NCBI GenBank assembly: GCA_900543795.1
Contig: UQSH01000001.1
Coordinates: 62,001 to 126,000 of the forward strand
Length of the DNA stretch: 64,000 bases
Reading direction: 5' to 3'
Source of the DNA: an uncultured Oscillospiraceae bacterium
GTDB lineage: Bacteria > Bacillota > Clostridia > Oscillospirales > Acutalibacteraceae
Part shown: positions 7,741 through 15,089 of the stretch, in pieces
Layout: each line of letters opens with the position of its first letter
Position numbering within the stretch: position 1 is the first letter of the stretch
Program-made: the position numbers and the translations under genes
Notes under the pieces: generated by a model
Databases searched by the model: none
Seen by the model: the letters and a program-made list of their open reading frames with translations, nothing else
Told to the model about the DNA's origin: nothing

Positions 7741-8232
7741 ATGAAAAAAATAAAAGAGCTATTGATTAAATACAAGGAATTGATAACCTATTTTGTTTTC
7801 GGAGTGCTGACAACGGTTGTTAACTTTGCGGCATTTTGGATTATCGACAGGGCTTTGGGCGACAGGCTTTATCTTATCAGCAATGCAATTGCGTGGGTTA
7901 TTGCCGTTGCGTTTGCCTATGTAACAAATAAAATTTGGGTTTTTGATTCAAAAAGCTGGGCACCTAAGCTTGTTTTTAAGGAGATTTGCGAATTTGTTGC
8001 GGCAAGGCTTTTCAGCTTCGGAATTGAAGAGGGAGGCCTTTACCTTTTCGTAACAATTATGGGCTTCGGCAAATATTCGTTTACTCTTTTAGGAATTGAA
8101 ATAACAGGTCAGCTTATCGCAAAGGTTATCCTTGCCGTTATCGTTGTTATTTTGAATTACTTTTTCAGCAAATTTATTATTTTTGCCAAGAAAAAGGATA
8201 AAAATAAAAACGATAAAACAGAAAAAGCATAA
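7741..8232 (+). CDS. GtrA family membrane protein
   Basis: 163 residues with four predicted membrane helices: YFVFGVLTTVVNFAAFWII, an AIAWVIAVAFAYVTNKIWVF segment typical of GtrA, a third around 90-105 and a C-terminal AKVILAVIVVILNYFFSKFIIF. The lysine-rich end (KKKDKNKNDK) is cytoplasmic. GtrA proteins are thought to flip the lipid-linked sugar made by the adjoining GtrB-like enzyme. Gene coupling is tight (2-nt gap), so co-translation is likely. A strong terminator follows at 8258. Confidence 0.88.
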   Translation: MKKIKELLIKYKELITYFVFGVLTTVVNFAAFWIIDRALGDRLYLISNAIAWVIAVAFAYVTNKIWVFDSKSWAPKLVFKEICEFVAARLFSFGIEEGGLYLFVTIMGFGKYSFTLLGIEITGQLIAKVILAVIVVILNYFFSKFIIFAKKKDKNKNDKTEKA

Positions 8233-8257
8233 TCAAAGCAAAAACCGAAAAACACTA

Positions 8258-8294
8258 AATGCCGCAAAAGCAAGGGCTTCTGCGGCATTTTTTA
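8258..8294 (+). terminator. Rho-independent terminator after gtrA
   Basis: AATGCCGCA ... TGCGGCATT stem followed by a T-run, 25 nt after the gtrA stop. Confidence 0.85.
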
Positions 8295-8344
8295 TCCTGC
8301 GTGATTACGATATAATCATAAAAGCACAGGCAAATATATTTTTT

Positions 8345-8578
8345 TTAATTATCCCACGGCCACGGGTCTTTAAGCCATTCGTCCGTGTTTTCTCCGTTTA
8401 GGGTTAAAGGTCCGTAAAGGGACTCATATTCATTTTTAAGCTTTTCAAATTGCATTTTGTATTTTCTGAAAAGTCTTTGCGCCTCTGCGTTTCCTTTGTG
8501 AGTGTCAAGATAAACATGCGTTTCCCACATTGCAAACTGTGCGGCGGAAAGCCTGTTTAAAAGCTGTTCTCTTTTCAT
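8345..8578 (-). CDS. cotJB: Spore coat protein CotJB
   Basis: 77 residues. It begins MKREQLL..L and ends YGPLTLNGEN..EWLKDPWPWDN; the N-terminal REQLL.R and the C-terminal YGPLT ... PWPW ending are the marks of CotJB, a small inner-coat protein made in the mother cell late in sporulation together with CotJA and CotJC. I start at 8578 rather than 8590 because family members begin M(N/K)REQLL; ATG 8590 belongs to the conserved leader box. Unlike usual cotJABC operons, a 140-nt leader separates it from cotJA, and two opposite-strand genes separate it from cotJC. Confidence 0.88.
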   Translation of the reverse strand: MKREQLLNRLSAAQFAMWETHVYLDTHKGNAEAQRLFRKYKMQFEKLKNEYESLYGPLTLNGENTDEWLKDPWPWDN

Positions 8579-8725
8579 AAAAATCTCCATAGCCTTTCCG
8601 GCTGCAAATATATTAATTAAAAATTCCTAACGCCTTATTGTAGCCGGATAAGGCGTATGATGGGAATTCAGCCATCTCAAAATTATTTGAGGGCAATAAA
8701 TAGTATTAGTGTGATTTTTCACACT
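8579..8725 (-). ncRNA. Candidate pseudoknot leader RNA before cotJB (copy A)
   Basis: Minus strand, 5' to 3': hairpin AGTGTGA-AAAA-TCACACT (8725-8708, overlapping the cotJA stop); hairpin CTCAAA/TTTGAG; a GATGGCTGAATTCCCAT segment; hairpin ACGCCTTAT/ATAAGGCGT (8656-8630) with 9-nt loop CCGGCTACA; then TGCAGCCGG (8606-8598), complementary to the loop at 8 of 9 positions; then GGAAAGGCTATG and the cotJB start. Near-identical in inverted orientation to the leader at 62795-62946. The first hairpin could also act as the cotJA terminator or be a processing site. Confidence 0.65.
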
Positions 8726-9102
8726 ATCACTCCTTTGCCTGTAAACGGCTTATCAAGCTCGGGAAAAAGCGTTCCTCTTTCAAGGCTCTTTTTTTCCTCT
8801 TCATATATAACGGGAGCCTGCTGAAAAGGAACATACGCCATGGCAACCGTTGCGTCAGACGGAAGCGGCGAGGGGATGCTGCTTTTTTTGCTTCTCAAAA
8901 AGCTCGGATTAAACATATCGTCAAAATCATGCATAATAGCTTCAAGCCTTTCTGCCTGCGATTGTTTCTCCGCCTTTGACTGCCGCAGGCTTGCAGACTG
9001 CGGAGCAAAAGAAATCCTTCTTATTCGGATTAATTTTTTTATTATAGGATTATCTCCCTCTGATTTATAATATGCCGGCGTGCGAAAAAAGTTTTTCGGC
9101 AT
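8719..9102 (-). CDS. cotJA: Spore coat associated protein CotJA
   Basis: 127 residues. The C-terminal ~50 carry the CotJA signature VAMAYVPFQQ ... Y..E..L.RGTLFPELDKPF. The N-terminal ~75 residues are basic and low in conservation, longer than in many CotJA proteins. A shorter protein from the internal ATG near residue 57 is possible; no good ribosome site is seen before the 9102 ATG. CotJA is an inner spore-coat component needed for assembly of CotJC into the coat in Bacillus. It is divergent from mazF. Mother-cell sigma-E control is expected from the family but I cannot identify the promoter with confidence. Confidence 0.85.
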   Translation of the reverse strand: MPKNFFRTPAYYKSEGDNPIIKKLIRIRRISFAPQSASLRQSKAEKQSQAERLEAIMHDFDDMFNPSFLRSKKSSIPSPLPSDATVAMAYVPFQQAPVIYEEEKKSLERGTLFPELDKPFTGKGVIV

Positions 9103-9176
9103 ATAATAGAATAGATGTTTAAAATTGCTGTTAATAGGTAAAACTATTTATGAAATTTAAAACAAGGGTGATAATT

Positions 9177-9518
9177 ATGGTTGTTAAACGTGGGGATATT
9201 TATTACGCTGATTTAAGCCCTGTTGTTGGCTCGGAGCAGGGCGGAGTTCGTCCTGTTCTTATAGTTCAAAACGATGTTGGCAACAAATATTCGCCAACGG
9301 TTATCGCCGCAGCAATAACAAGCCAGCGTGATAAAACAAATCTACCCACTCATATAGAGGTTGACGCAGGCAATTGCGGGCTTGCAAAGGACAGTATAGT
9401 TCTGCTTGAGCAGGTGCGCACAATAGATAAAAGGCGCTTGCGTGAAAAAATGGGAACGCTTGACAATGGGGATATGGGAAAGGTTAATGAAGCACTTTCC
9501 GTTTCCTTTGGTCTTTAA
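9177..9518 (+). CDS. mazF: MazF/NdoA-type mRNA endoribonuclease toxin
   Basis: 113 residues, the usual length. It opens VVKRGDIYYADLSPVVGSEQGG, with RPVLI.QND.GN.YSPTVI.AAIT following. Arg25 and Thr48, the catalytic pair of the B. subtilis enzyme, are both present. MazF cleaves single-stranded RNA at short motifs and is held in check by a MazE/NdoAI antitoxin. No antitoxin gene is adjacent, as the gene upstream is cotJA on the other strand; a lone MazF is common in Clostridia, where the antitoxin may be elsewhere. Start 9177 follows GGGTG by 7 nt; ATG 9150 adds nine unlikely residues. Confidence 0.92.
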   Translation: MVVKRGDIYYADLSPVVGSEQGGVRPVLIVQNDVGNKYSPTVIAAAITSQRDKTNLPTHIEVDAGNCGLAKDSIVLLEQVRTIDKRRLREKMGTLDNGDMGKVNEALSVSFGL

Positions 9519-9522
9519 AATG

Positions 9523-9559
9523 GGATTATCCTGATTTTATATCAGGTAATCCTTTTTTT
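9523..9559 (+). terminator. Terminator after mazF
   Basis: GGATTA.CCTGAT / ATCAGG.TAATCC stem with a run of seven T, 5 nt after the mazF stop. Confidence 0.88.
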
Positions 9560-9620
9560 GTTGCAATGAATGTAATTTAATGTTAAAATATAAAAGATAT
9601 ATTTGGAAAGAGGTTTAAAT

Positions 9621-10136
9621 ATGGATAGAATTGCACAGTTTGAAAAGGTCAGCTTTTCGCAGTTTGAGCAGGATTTTAAAAAGAATTTCCCGGAATGTGA
9701 GGATGTTAGGGCAGTTTATGATTCAATAAAGCTTCCCGTCAGAGCAACCTCCGGCTCGGCAGGCTATGACTTTTTTGCACCCGTTGATTTAACTCTTGAA
9801 AAGGGAAAATCGCTTTTAATCCCAACCGGAATTCGCTCGAGGATTAATGACGGCTGGGTGCTTAAAATTTATCCCCGCTCAGGCCTCGGCTTTAAGCACA
9901 GAGTACAGCTTGACAACACGGTAGGCATTATAGACGCAGATTATTATAATTCCTCTAATGAGGGGCATATTATGATTAAGCTTTCGTGCGATGCTCACGA
10001 CGACGGCCACTCCGTTTCAATTTCAGCGGGAGACGGCTTTGCTCAGGGAATTTTCCTTCAATTCGGTATAACGGTTGACGATAATGCAGTTGGCGAAAGA
10101 GACGGAGGCTTTGGCTCAACAACCAAGAAAAAATAA
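9621..10136 (+). CDS. dut: dUTP diphosphatase (trimeric dUTPase)
   Basis: 171 residues. Converts dUTP to dUMP and pyrophosphate, keeping uracil out of DNA. All five dUTPase motifs are visible: SGSAGYDFFAP (I), PRSGLGFKHRV (II), GIIDADYYN (III, catalytic Asp), a DGFAQGIFLQF block (IV) and the Gly-rich tail GERDGGFGSTTKK (V). There is an N-terminal extension of about 40 residues relative to short dUTPases. Start 9621 follows GAAAGAGG; 9603 would add six residues. Single gene, with the rpsU promoter about 100 nt downstream. Confidence 0.9.
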   Translation: MDRIAQFEKVSFSQFEQDFKKNFPECEDVRAVYDSIKLPVRATSGSAGYDFFAPVDLTLEKGKSLLIPTGIRSRINDGWVLKIYPRSGLGFKHRVQLDNTVGIIDADYYNSSNEGHIMIKLSCDAHDDGHSVSISAGDGFAQGIFLQFGITVDDNAVGERDGGFGSTTKKK

Positions 10137-10237
10137 ATAAACATTTATATAGGCAACGAAGAGGAATCCAAACCTGCCTAAAATGCGTTAATTTTTCAGC
10201 GTTTTTCATTTCTTTTATACATTATTTGCTAAAATAC

Positions 10238-10266
10238 TTGACTTTTTAAAATTATTTGTATATAAT
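10238..10266 (+). promoter_or_regulatory. Predicted sigma-A promoter of rpsU
   Basis: TTGACT, 17-nt spacer, TATAAT: a near-consensus site 60 nt before rpsU. Confidence 0.75.
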
Positions 10267-10325
10267 CTTGCTCGGATATTAAAGATATCAAATAACCCCT
10301 GACAGAGTCGGAGGGAGGGAATTAA

Positions 10326-10502
10326 GTGAGCCAGGTTAGAATTAAAGAGAATGAGTCTCTTGACAGCGCTATCCGCCGTTTCAAGCGTCAAACATCGCGC
10401 GACGGTATTATTCAGGAGGTGCGCAAAAGAGAGCATTATGAGAAGCCGTCGGTTGCTCGTAAAAAGAAGAGCGAGGCTGCTCGTAAAAGAAAGTATAAGT
10501 AA
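10326..10502 (+). CDS. rpsU: 30S ribosomal protein bS21
   Basis: 58 residues, very basic (ends SEAARKRKYK). The opening VRIKENESLDSAIRRFKRQ and RDGIIQEVRKREHYEKPSV.RK are typical bS21. It starts with GTG at 10326 preceded by GGAGGGAGG, an unusually strong ribosome site. bS21 joins the 30S platform and helps initiation. It has its own promoter and terminator, so it is a single-gene unit. Confidence 0.95.
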   Translation: MSQVRIKENESLDSAIRRFKRQTSRDGIIQEVRKREHYEKPSVARKKKSEAARKRKYK

Positions 10503-10512
10503 TATATACATA

Positions 10513-10545
10513 AAGGGAAACGCAACCGTTTCCCTTAATTTTTTT
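10513..10545 (+). terminator. Terminator after rpsU
   Basis: AAGGGAAACG-CAAC-CGTTTCCCTT perfect stem, then AATTTTTTT. Confidence 0.92.
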
Positions 10546-10566
10546 GATAGAAACGGTTGATGCTTT

Positions 10567-11004
10567 ATGAAAAAAATACTTGTTTTAAACGGTCCTAATC
10601 TTAATATGACGGGAATCAGAAAAAAGAATGTTTACGGTGCCGAAACGCTTAAAGATATTAACGAAGAGCTTAAAGCATACGGAAAGGCAAACGGAGCAAG
10701 GGTGTCCTTCTTTCAGTCTAATCACGAGGGAGACATTATTGATGTTATCCACGAAAGCAAGGATGAGTTTGACGGCGTTGTTATCAATGCGGGAGCATAT
10801 ACTCATTATTCCTATGCGATAAGAGACGCTATTGAAGCCGTTTCGGATTTTACTCCTTTTGTTGAGGTGCATATGAGCGATATTCACAAAAGAGAGGATT
10901 TCAGAAAAATTTCCGTTATAACCGATGTTTGCGTAAAGCAGATATGCGGCTACGGTAAAGACAGCTATAAAATGGGTATTGATTTATTAATGGAAATATT
11001 ATAA
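10567..11004 (+). CDS. aroQ: 3-dehydroquinate dehydratase, type II
   Basis: 145 residues, the normal size of the dodecameric type II enzyme of the shikimate pathway (3-dehydroquinate to 3-dehydroshikimate). Motifs: LNGPNLNM at 7-14, Tyr23 in NVYG (catalytic Tyr), QSNHEGDIID, INAGAYTHYS, and VEVHMSDIHKRE with catalytic His near 101. The loop before Tyr23 reads TGIRKKNVYG, a small departure from the usual LG.REP..YG. Only 20 nt separate it from the rpsU terminator, so its promoter is unclear and read-through is possible. efp follows at 45 nt. Confidence 0.93.
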   Translation: MKKILVLNGPNLNMTGIRKKNVYGAETLKDINEELKAYGKANGARVSFFQSNHEGDIIDVIHESKDEFDGVVINAGAYTHYSYAIRDAIEAVSDFTPFVEVHMSDIHKREDFRKISVITDVCVKQICGYGKDSYKMGIDLLMEIL

Positions 11005-11049
11005 AATAGAAATAAGTTAATATAATAACACTACGGAGGTATAAAAATT

Positions 11050-11607
11050 ATGGTATCAGCAGGTGATTTCAGAAACGGCGTAACCTTTGAGGAGGACGGT
11101 AACGTTTTGCAGGTTATTGAATTCCAGCATGTTAAGCCGGGTAAGGGTGCGGCATTCGTTAGAACAAAAACTAAGAATGTTATCACCGGTGCGGTTACGG
11201 AAAAAAGCTACAACCCGTCGGCAAAATTCCCAACTGCATATATTGAAAGAAAAGAAATGGTTTATTCCTATAATGACGATGGACTTTATTACTTTATGGA
11301 TCAGGAAACATTTGATATGATTCCCGTTGCAGAGGCTGAATTAAGCGATAACTTTAAGTTCGTTAAGGAAAATGATGTTTGCCGTATTCTTTCATATAAG
11401 GGCAAGGTTTTCGGCGTTGAGCCGCCAACCTTCGTAACTCTTGAGGTTACCAAAACAGATCCGGGCTTCAAGGGCAACACTGCAACAAACACCCTTAAAC
11501 CCGCAACTCTTGAAACAGGCGCAGAAATCCGTGTTCCGCTTTTCATTAATGAGGGCGATTCCATCAGAGTGGACACAAGAACCTGCGAGTATATGGAAAG
11601 AGCATAA
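11050..11607 (+). CDS. efp: Translation elongation factor P
   Basis: 185 residues, standard length. EF-P relieves ribosomes stalled at polyproline. N-terminal KOW-like domain with HVKPGKGAAFVRTK (Lys32 at the loop tip that contacts the P-site tRNA), then two OB domains, the last ending DTRTCEYMERA. No lysyl-Lys modification gene (epmA) is nearby, in line with Firmicutes. A GGAGG-like site precedes ATG 11050. Probably transcribed with aroQ and the next gene. Confidence 0.95.
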   Translation: MVSAGDFRNGVTFEEDGNVLQVIEFQHVKPGKGAAFVRTKTKNVITGAVTEKSYNPSAKFPTAYIERKEMVYSYNDDGLYYFMDQETFDMIPVAEAELSDNFKFVKENDVCRILSYKGKVFGVEPPTFVTLEVTKTDPGFKGNTATNTLKPATLETGAEIRVPLFINEGDSIRVDTRTCEYMERA

Positions 11608-11636
11608 CCTAAATATTTTAACGGAGGGTAATCATT

Positions 11637-12032
11637 ATGAACACAGTTGAAAGCCTCGGCTATCTTAAAGGGCTTCTTGAAGGCCTTGATTTTGACGGCG
11701 GAAAAAAAGAAACAAAAATGTTTAAGGCAATTGTTGATGTTCTTGATAATATTATTGAGGATTTAGACACTGTAAACGAGGATATTGATATTCTTGCAGA
11801 GCAGGTTGACGATATTGACGATGACCTTGCGGCTGTTGAGGATTATCTTGCAGAGGACGATTGCGATTGCTGCGGATGCGAAGAGGATGATGAATATTCA
11901 ATTGTTTGCCCAAGCTGCGGCGAGGAAATCGTTGTTGATGAGCAAACAGTTATGGAGGGTGGCATTGAATGTCCTAATTGCGGCGAATATCTTGAATTTG
12001 AAATCGAGGATGAAGAAGAGGACGAGGAATAA
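11637..12032 (+). CDS. CD1247-like acidic protein with a zinc-ribbon tail
   Basis: 131 residues, very acidic. The N-terminal ~75 (ESLGYLKGLLEGLDFD, followed by a helical segment with many Asp/Glu) match the CD1247 N-terminal domain of Clostridia. The C-terminal part has CDCCGCEEDDE and then CPSCGEE...ECPNCGEYL, two CxxC knuckles of a zinc ribbon. Function unknown; the gene habitually follows efp in Clostridia, suggesting a link to translation (inference). GGAGG lies before the ATG and a strong terminator follows. Confidence 0.8.
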   Translation: MNTVESLGYLKGLLEGLDFDGGKKETKMFKAIVDVLDNIIEDLDTVNEDIDILAEQVDDIDDDLAAVEDYLAEDDCDCCGCEEDDEYSIVCPSCGEEIVVDEQTVMEGGIECPNCGEYLEFEIEDEEEDEE

Positions 12033-12056
12033 GATAAACCGCTATAAAGAACTTAA

Positions 12057-12085
12057 AAGGCGCTCCGGCAACGGAGCGCTTTTCC
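12057..12085 (+). terminator. Terminator of the aroQ-efp unit
   Basis: GCGCTCCG-GCAA-CGGAGCGC stem followed by TTTT, 25 nt after the stop. Confidence 0.88.
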
Positions 12086-12112
12086 TTATTTAGAGGATAG
12101 GGGCGTGAACAA

Positions 12113-12335
12113 ATGAGGCATAATAGATTAAAGGGTGCTTTAACCGCATTGCTTTTGTGTGCGGTTGTTGCTTTTGCGTGATTTATATGCAGATGCGTTA
12201 AATGAAATGTTCCTTCATTTTAATGAAAGCAAGATCTCTGAAAATTTCAACGAAAGCCTTGATTTGAACGCAGACGGATATATTAATATTCGAGATTACA
12301 CATTGTTATATTATACAGGCAAGGCAATAAAATAG
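12113..12335 (+). pseudogene. Broken small secreted dockerin-like protein
   Basis: ATG 12113 opens a signal peptide (MRHNRLKGALTALLLCAVVAFA) that ends in TGA at 12179-12181. Shifting one base gives an open frame from 12180 to TAG 12335: DLYADALNEMF..., ending DLNADGYINIRDYTLLYYTGKAI, a dockerin/EF-hand-like calcium loop (D.N.DG.I...D). The shift falls exactly at the AFA|D signal-peptidase site, so removing one base would give a ~73-residue exported protein. The shift is either a real inactivating mutation, a scar of a larger deletion between signal peptide and dockerin, or a sequencing error. Confidence 0.6.
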
Positions 12336-12340
12336 AAAAA

Positions 12341-12378
12341 GCACCAGGGAGCCGTGAATTGCTCCTTGGTGTTTTTTT
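12341..12378. terminator. Bidirectional terminator
   Basis: GCACCAGGGAGC / GCTCCTTGGTG stem with a T7 tract on plus and a T5 tract on minus, between the dockerin-like remnant and the convergent lipoprotein gene. Confidence 0.85.
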
Positions 12379-12383
12379 GCGCC

Positions 12384-12683
12384 TTATTCAAGTGCGTCCC
12401 TTGCTGCATCGCCAACATCGGAAACGGCGTTTCCTGCTCCGCCAACTGCGTCGCCGACTGCTTCGCCGACATCGGAAGCCGCTTCGCTTGCGTTATTTGC
12501 GGCGTTGTCAGCCCCATTTTGTGCCGTGTTATCATATCTGTTTGTTGTAACGGTTGTTGCGTTCGTTGGAGCGGTTGTTGTTGATGTTGTTGTTGAATCA
12601 TACTGCTTGTTATTGGCACAGCCTGTAAATGCCGAAACGGCAACCACGGCTGCAACGATTAATATTAATGCTTTCTTTTTCAT
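12384..12683 (-). CDS. Small lipoprotein of low complexity
   Basis: 99 residues. Signal peptide MKKKALILIVAAVVAVSA followed by a lipobox FTGC, so Cys21 is likely lipidated and the protein anchored outside the membrane. The rest is Thr/Ser-rich (STTTSTTTAPTNATT) and then an Ala/Asp/Gly-rich amphipathic repeat (EAASDVGEAVGDAVGGAGNAVSDVGDAARDAL). Similar tails occur in sporulation and germination lipoproteins, but I do not recognise a family. It follows ypeB by 55 nt on the same strand and may be co-transcribed. Confidence 0.75.
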   Translation of the reverse strand: MKKKALILIVAAVVAVSAFTGCANNKQYDSTTTSTTTAPTNATTVTTNRYDNTAQNGADNAANNASEAASDVGEAVGDAVGGAGNAVSDVGDAARDALE

Positions 12684-12738
12684 AATATCGCCTTTCCTTT
12701 TGTTTTTTATAGTATTTGCAAAATAACGGGTTTTATTA

Positions 12739-14055
12739 TTATTTTGTTAAAATTCCGTTATCGGAGTAAAGAAGCAGCAGAATATCTTCATCCACGCCCG
12801 TTTGTGCGTTTTTATAAATCAGAACCTCCTGCGAGCTGCTCTTGCTTTTGCAGTGATATTCAATGCAGTAAACCTCTGTGCCGTTATCCTTTGGAATAAG
12901 GCATTTTTTAGTTGAAATTATTTCAACATTCGGATTTAACTGCACGCTTCCTCCGTCCTGTGAAAAATCAGCACTCTGCCTGCTCTTGCGGTTCATAATA
13001 TATCCTGTTGCCTCAACGGAATATATTTCTCCGTTTGAAAGCGAAACGCCAACCTTGATTAAATCGGGATAATAAATAACGCCGTTTTCACTGTAAGCAA
13101 AATTAATTACGCAAACATTGCTTTGAACTGAATAATAGCTTTCCTCCATATTTTTATATCCTATTTTGTTTAAAAATTCCCGAGCAATATTAACGGCGTT
13201 TTCCTCGGTAACAGACGATTGAGAAGCGTTTGAATCGTTCATAATATATGAAATATATCCGCCGTTTTTAGTTACGGCAACGGTGTAGAGCTTATAAGAG
13301 AAAACATAAGCCGGAATTTTTCCGTTTTCCTCTGTTTTATAAACAACTCCCTGCTCGCTGACTCCGAGAATATCTGCAACAATTTTTCTGCATTCCTCTT
13401 TTGATTTTTCGCTTGAATTTTTCAAAAGCTCCGATTCCCTGTTTATAACCGCATCTGCGTATGGGCCGTCATAAAGCAGGGTGGGGTAGTCGGAAAAGGT
13501 TTCCTCGGCAGATTTAAAATCAACAGAAATAGAGGAGTATTTCATCGCTCCGCCGTCTGCCGAAACAACCTCGTTTTCAGTTATCATTCCGCCTGCATTG
13601 CATCTGCTAACCATATCCTCGGTAAAATCGGAATATTTTTTTGCGTAGCCCAAAAGCTGAGATATTCCCTCATAGTCTTCGGCTGTAAGCTCCTCCTTTT
13701 GAGATATACTGCGTGCATAATCTCCTGCCTGGCTTAAAAACTTATATATTCCGCTCAAATTCATTTGCTCAATCGGAAGTGAGGAAAGCGCACCCTTTGC
13801 CGTTGTGCATTCCGAATATATATCGCTCGAAACGGAGGAAAGCATATTTCCGGAGCTTGCATACTGCACCTTTGTTAAATTTGTTTCAATTGAATCAAGA
13901 CATTCGGAAAGCTCTGTTAAATTCCTTTGATAAGAGGCTTCAAGCTTTGTCTTATAGCTTCTGCTTTGCACACCGCCGATAATTGCAAATGCGGCCAAAG
14001 CTGCAACAAGGCAGATTGAAAAGGAGCAGAGACGCACAATGTTTCTTTTTTTCAT
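12739..14055 (-). CDS. ypeB: YpeB-like spore germination protein
   Basis: 438 residues, close to the family length. One N-terminal membrane anchor (about 8-28), a helical segment with LTELSECLDSIETNL and KGALSSLPIEQMNLS.IYKFLSQAGDYARS, typical of the YpeB N-domain, then PepSY-like repeats (KEECRKIVADILGV, VTEENAVNIAREFLNKIGY...). YpeB holds and protects the cortex-lytic enzyme SleB in the spore. No sleB lies next to it here. The start follows the conserved GGAAAGGCTATGTGA leader box. Upstream leader and downstream lipoprotein share the strand. Confidence 0.88.
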   Translation of the reverse strand: MKKRNIVRLCSFSICLVAALAAFAIIGGVQSRSYKTKLEASYQRNLTELSECLDSIETNLTKVQYASSGNMLSSVSSDIYSECTTAKGALSSLPIEQMNLSGIYKFLSQAGDYARSISQKEELTAEDYEGISQLLGYAKKYSDFTEDMVSRCNAGGMITENEVVSADGGAMKYSSISVDFKSAEETFSDYPTLLYDGPYADAVINRESELLKNSSEKSKEECRKIVADILGVSEQGVVYKTEENGKIPAYVFSYKLYTVAVTKNGGYISYIMNDSNASQSSVTEENAVNIAREFLNKIGYKNMEESYYSVQSNVCVINFAYSENGVIYYPDLIKVGVSLSNGEIYSVEATGYIMNRKSRQSADFSQDGGSVQLNPNVEIISTKKCLIPKDNGTEVYCIEYHCKSKSSSQEVLIYKNAQTGVDEDILLLLYSDNGILTK

Positions 14056-14155
14056 AAATATTCACATAGCCTTTCCAACCGCAGATAATCTATGCCGAAA
14101 GCTCCCCGTGCGGTTTGTCGGGGCGGCATTGTTGTTTCGGCGTGCGTGCCGATGC
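14056..14155 (-). ncRNA. Candidate pseudoknot leader RNA before ypeB
   Basis: Minus strand: hairpin CGGC-ACGCAC-GCCG, then ATGCCG-CCCCG / CGGGG-AGCTTT-CGGCAT (14128-14090) whose 10-nt loop ACAAACCGCA ends in AACCGCA; downstream TGCGGTT (14083-14077) is its exact complement and is followed by GGAAAGGCTATGTGA and the ypeB ATG. Same plan as the cotJB, cotJC and walJ leaders with wholly different stem bases. Confidence 0.65.
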
Positions 14156-14297
14156 TTGAAAAAATATGCTTCAAACTGATTTTGCCCTGTTTTTACGAAA
14201 ACATACAAAAAAAGTCTTTTATTAAATGTATTTATTTGTTATAATAAACTGAATTTATATTCATAATTTTAATGTGTGAAAATGCGGAGCTAAAACA

Positions 14298-15089
14298 ATG
14301 ACACTTGAAAACGGTAAAAAAAGAATAGTAGTTAAGGTTGGAACATCAACCTTAACGCATAAAACGGGAAAAACCAATATAGCCGTTATTGCAAAGCTTG
14401 CCTCCGTGCTTTCCGATTTGAAAAATGAGGGACATCAAATTATCCTTGTTTCATCGGGTGCAATCGGAATAGGTATGAGCAGATTGCGAATTAACGAAAG
14501 GCCGAGGGAAACAAAATGCCTTCAAGCTGCGGCGGCTGTCGGCCAATGTGAGCTTATGTTTTTATATGATAAGCTCTTTTCGGAATATGATGTTGTTGTG
14601 AGTCAGCTGCTTTTCACATCAGACGCACTCAAAAAGCCCGAAAGCAAAATGCATCTTATTGACACCTTTAATCAGCTTCTTGATTATGATTGCCTGCCGA
14701 TTGTTAACGAAAACGATTCTGTTTCGGTTGAAGAGCTTTTAAACGGAGATAACGATTGCCTTTCCGCAACCGTTGCCGCTCTTACCGATTCGGATTTGCT
14801 CATTCTTTTAACAGACACAGACGGACTTTATGACAGCAACCCCTCCGAAAATAAGGACGCCAAGCTTATTTCAAGGGTTGAGAGGATAGATGATAATATA
14901 AAAGCAATTGCAGGCGGTGCAGGTAAAAAGGGCACAGGCGGCTTCATAACAAAAATAAAAGCGGCTGAAATTGCCGTTAATGCAGGCATACCTGTTGTTA
15001 TAACAAACGGTTCAAGACCAACCGATATATATCATATTTTAAGAAATCAGCAAACAGGAACATATTTTGAGGCGGTAAAAAATGATTAG
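14298..15089 (+). CDS. proB: Glutamate 5-kinase
   Basis: 263 residues: the amino-acid-kinase domain only, without the C-terminal PUA domain of the E. coli enzyme, a common short form in Firmicutes. Phosphorylates glutamate as the first step of proline synthesis. Motifs: VVKVGTSTLT at 11-20 (ATP), VSSGAIGIG (substrate), NENDSVSVEEL (Asn/Asp glutamate site) and LTDTDGLYDSNP. The stop overlaps the proA start by 8 nt (translational coupling). Confidence 0.94.
   Translation: MTLENGKKRIVVKVGTSTLTHKTGKTNIAVIAKLASVLSDLKNEGHQIILVSSGAIGIGMSRLRINERPRETKCLQAAAAVGQCELMFLYDKLFSEYDVVVSQLLFTSDALKKPESKMHLIDTFNQLLDYDCLPIVNENDSVSVEELLNGDNDCLSATVAALTDSDLLILLTDTDGLYDSNPSENKDAKLISRVERIDDNIKAIAGGAGKKGTGGFITKIKAAEIAVNAGIPVVITNGSRPTDIYHILRNQQTGTYFEAVKND

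Noticed and set aside
12179..12181. Programmed +1 frameshift in the dockerin-like gene
   Set aside because: The site GCG TGA T lacks the slippery CUU UGA and the upstream internal Shine-Dalgarno of known +1 sites; a mutation or sequencing error is simpler.
12354..12584. Plus-strand Cys-rich open frame opposite the small lipoprotein gene
   Set aside because: It is the antisense of the low-complexity Ala/Asp/Thr-rich lipoprotein and has no ribosome site.
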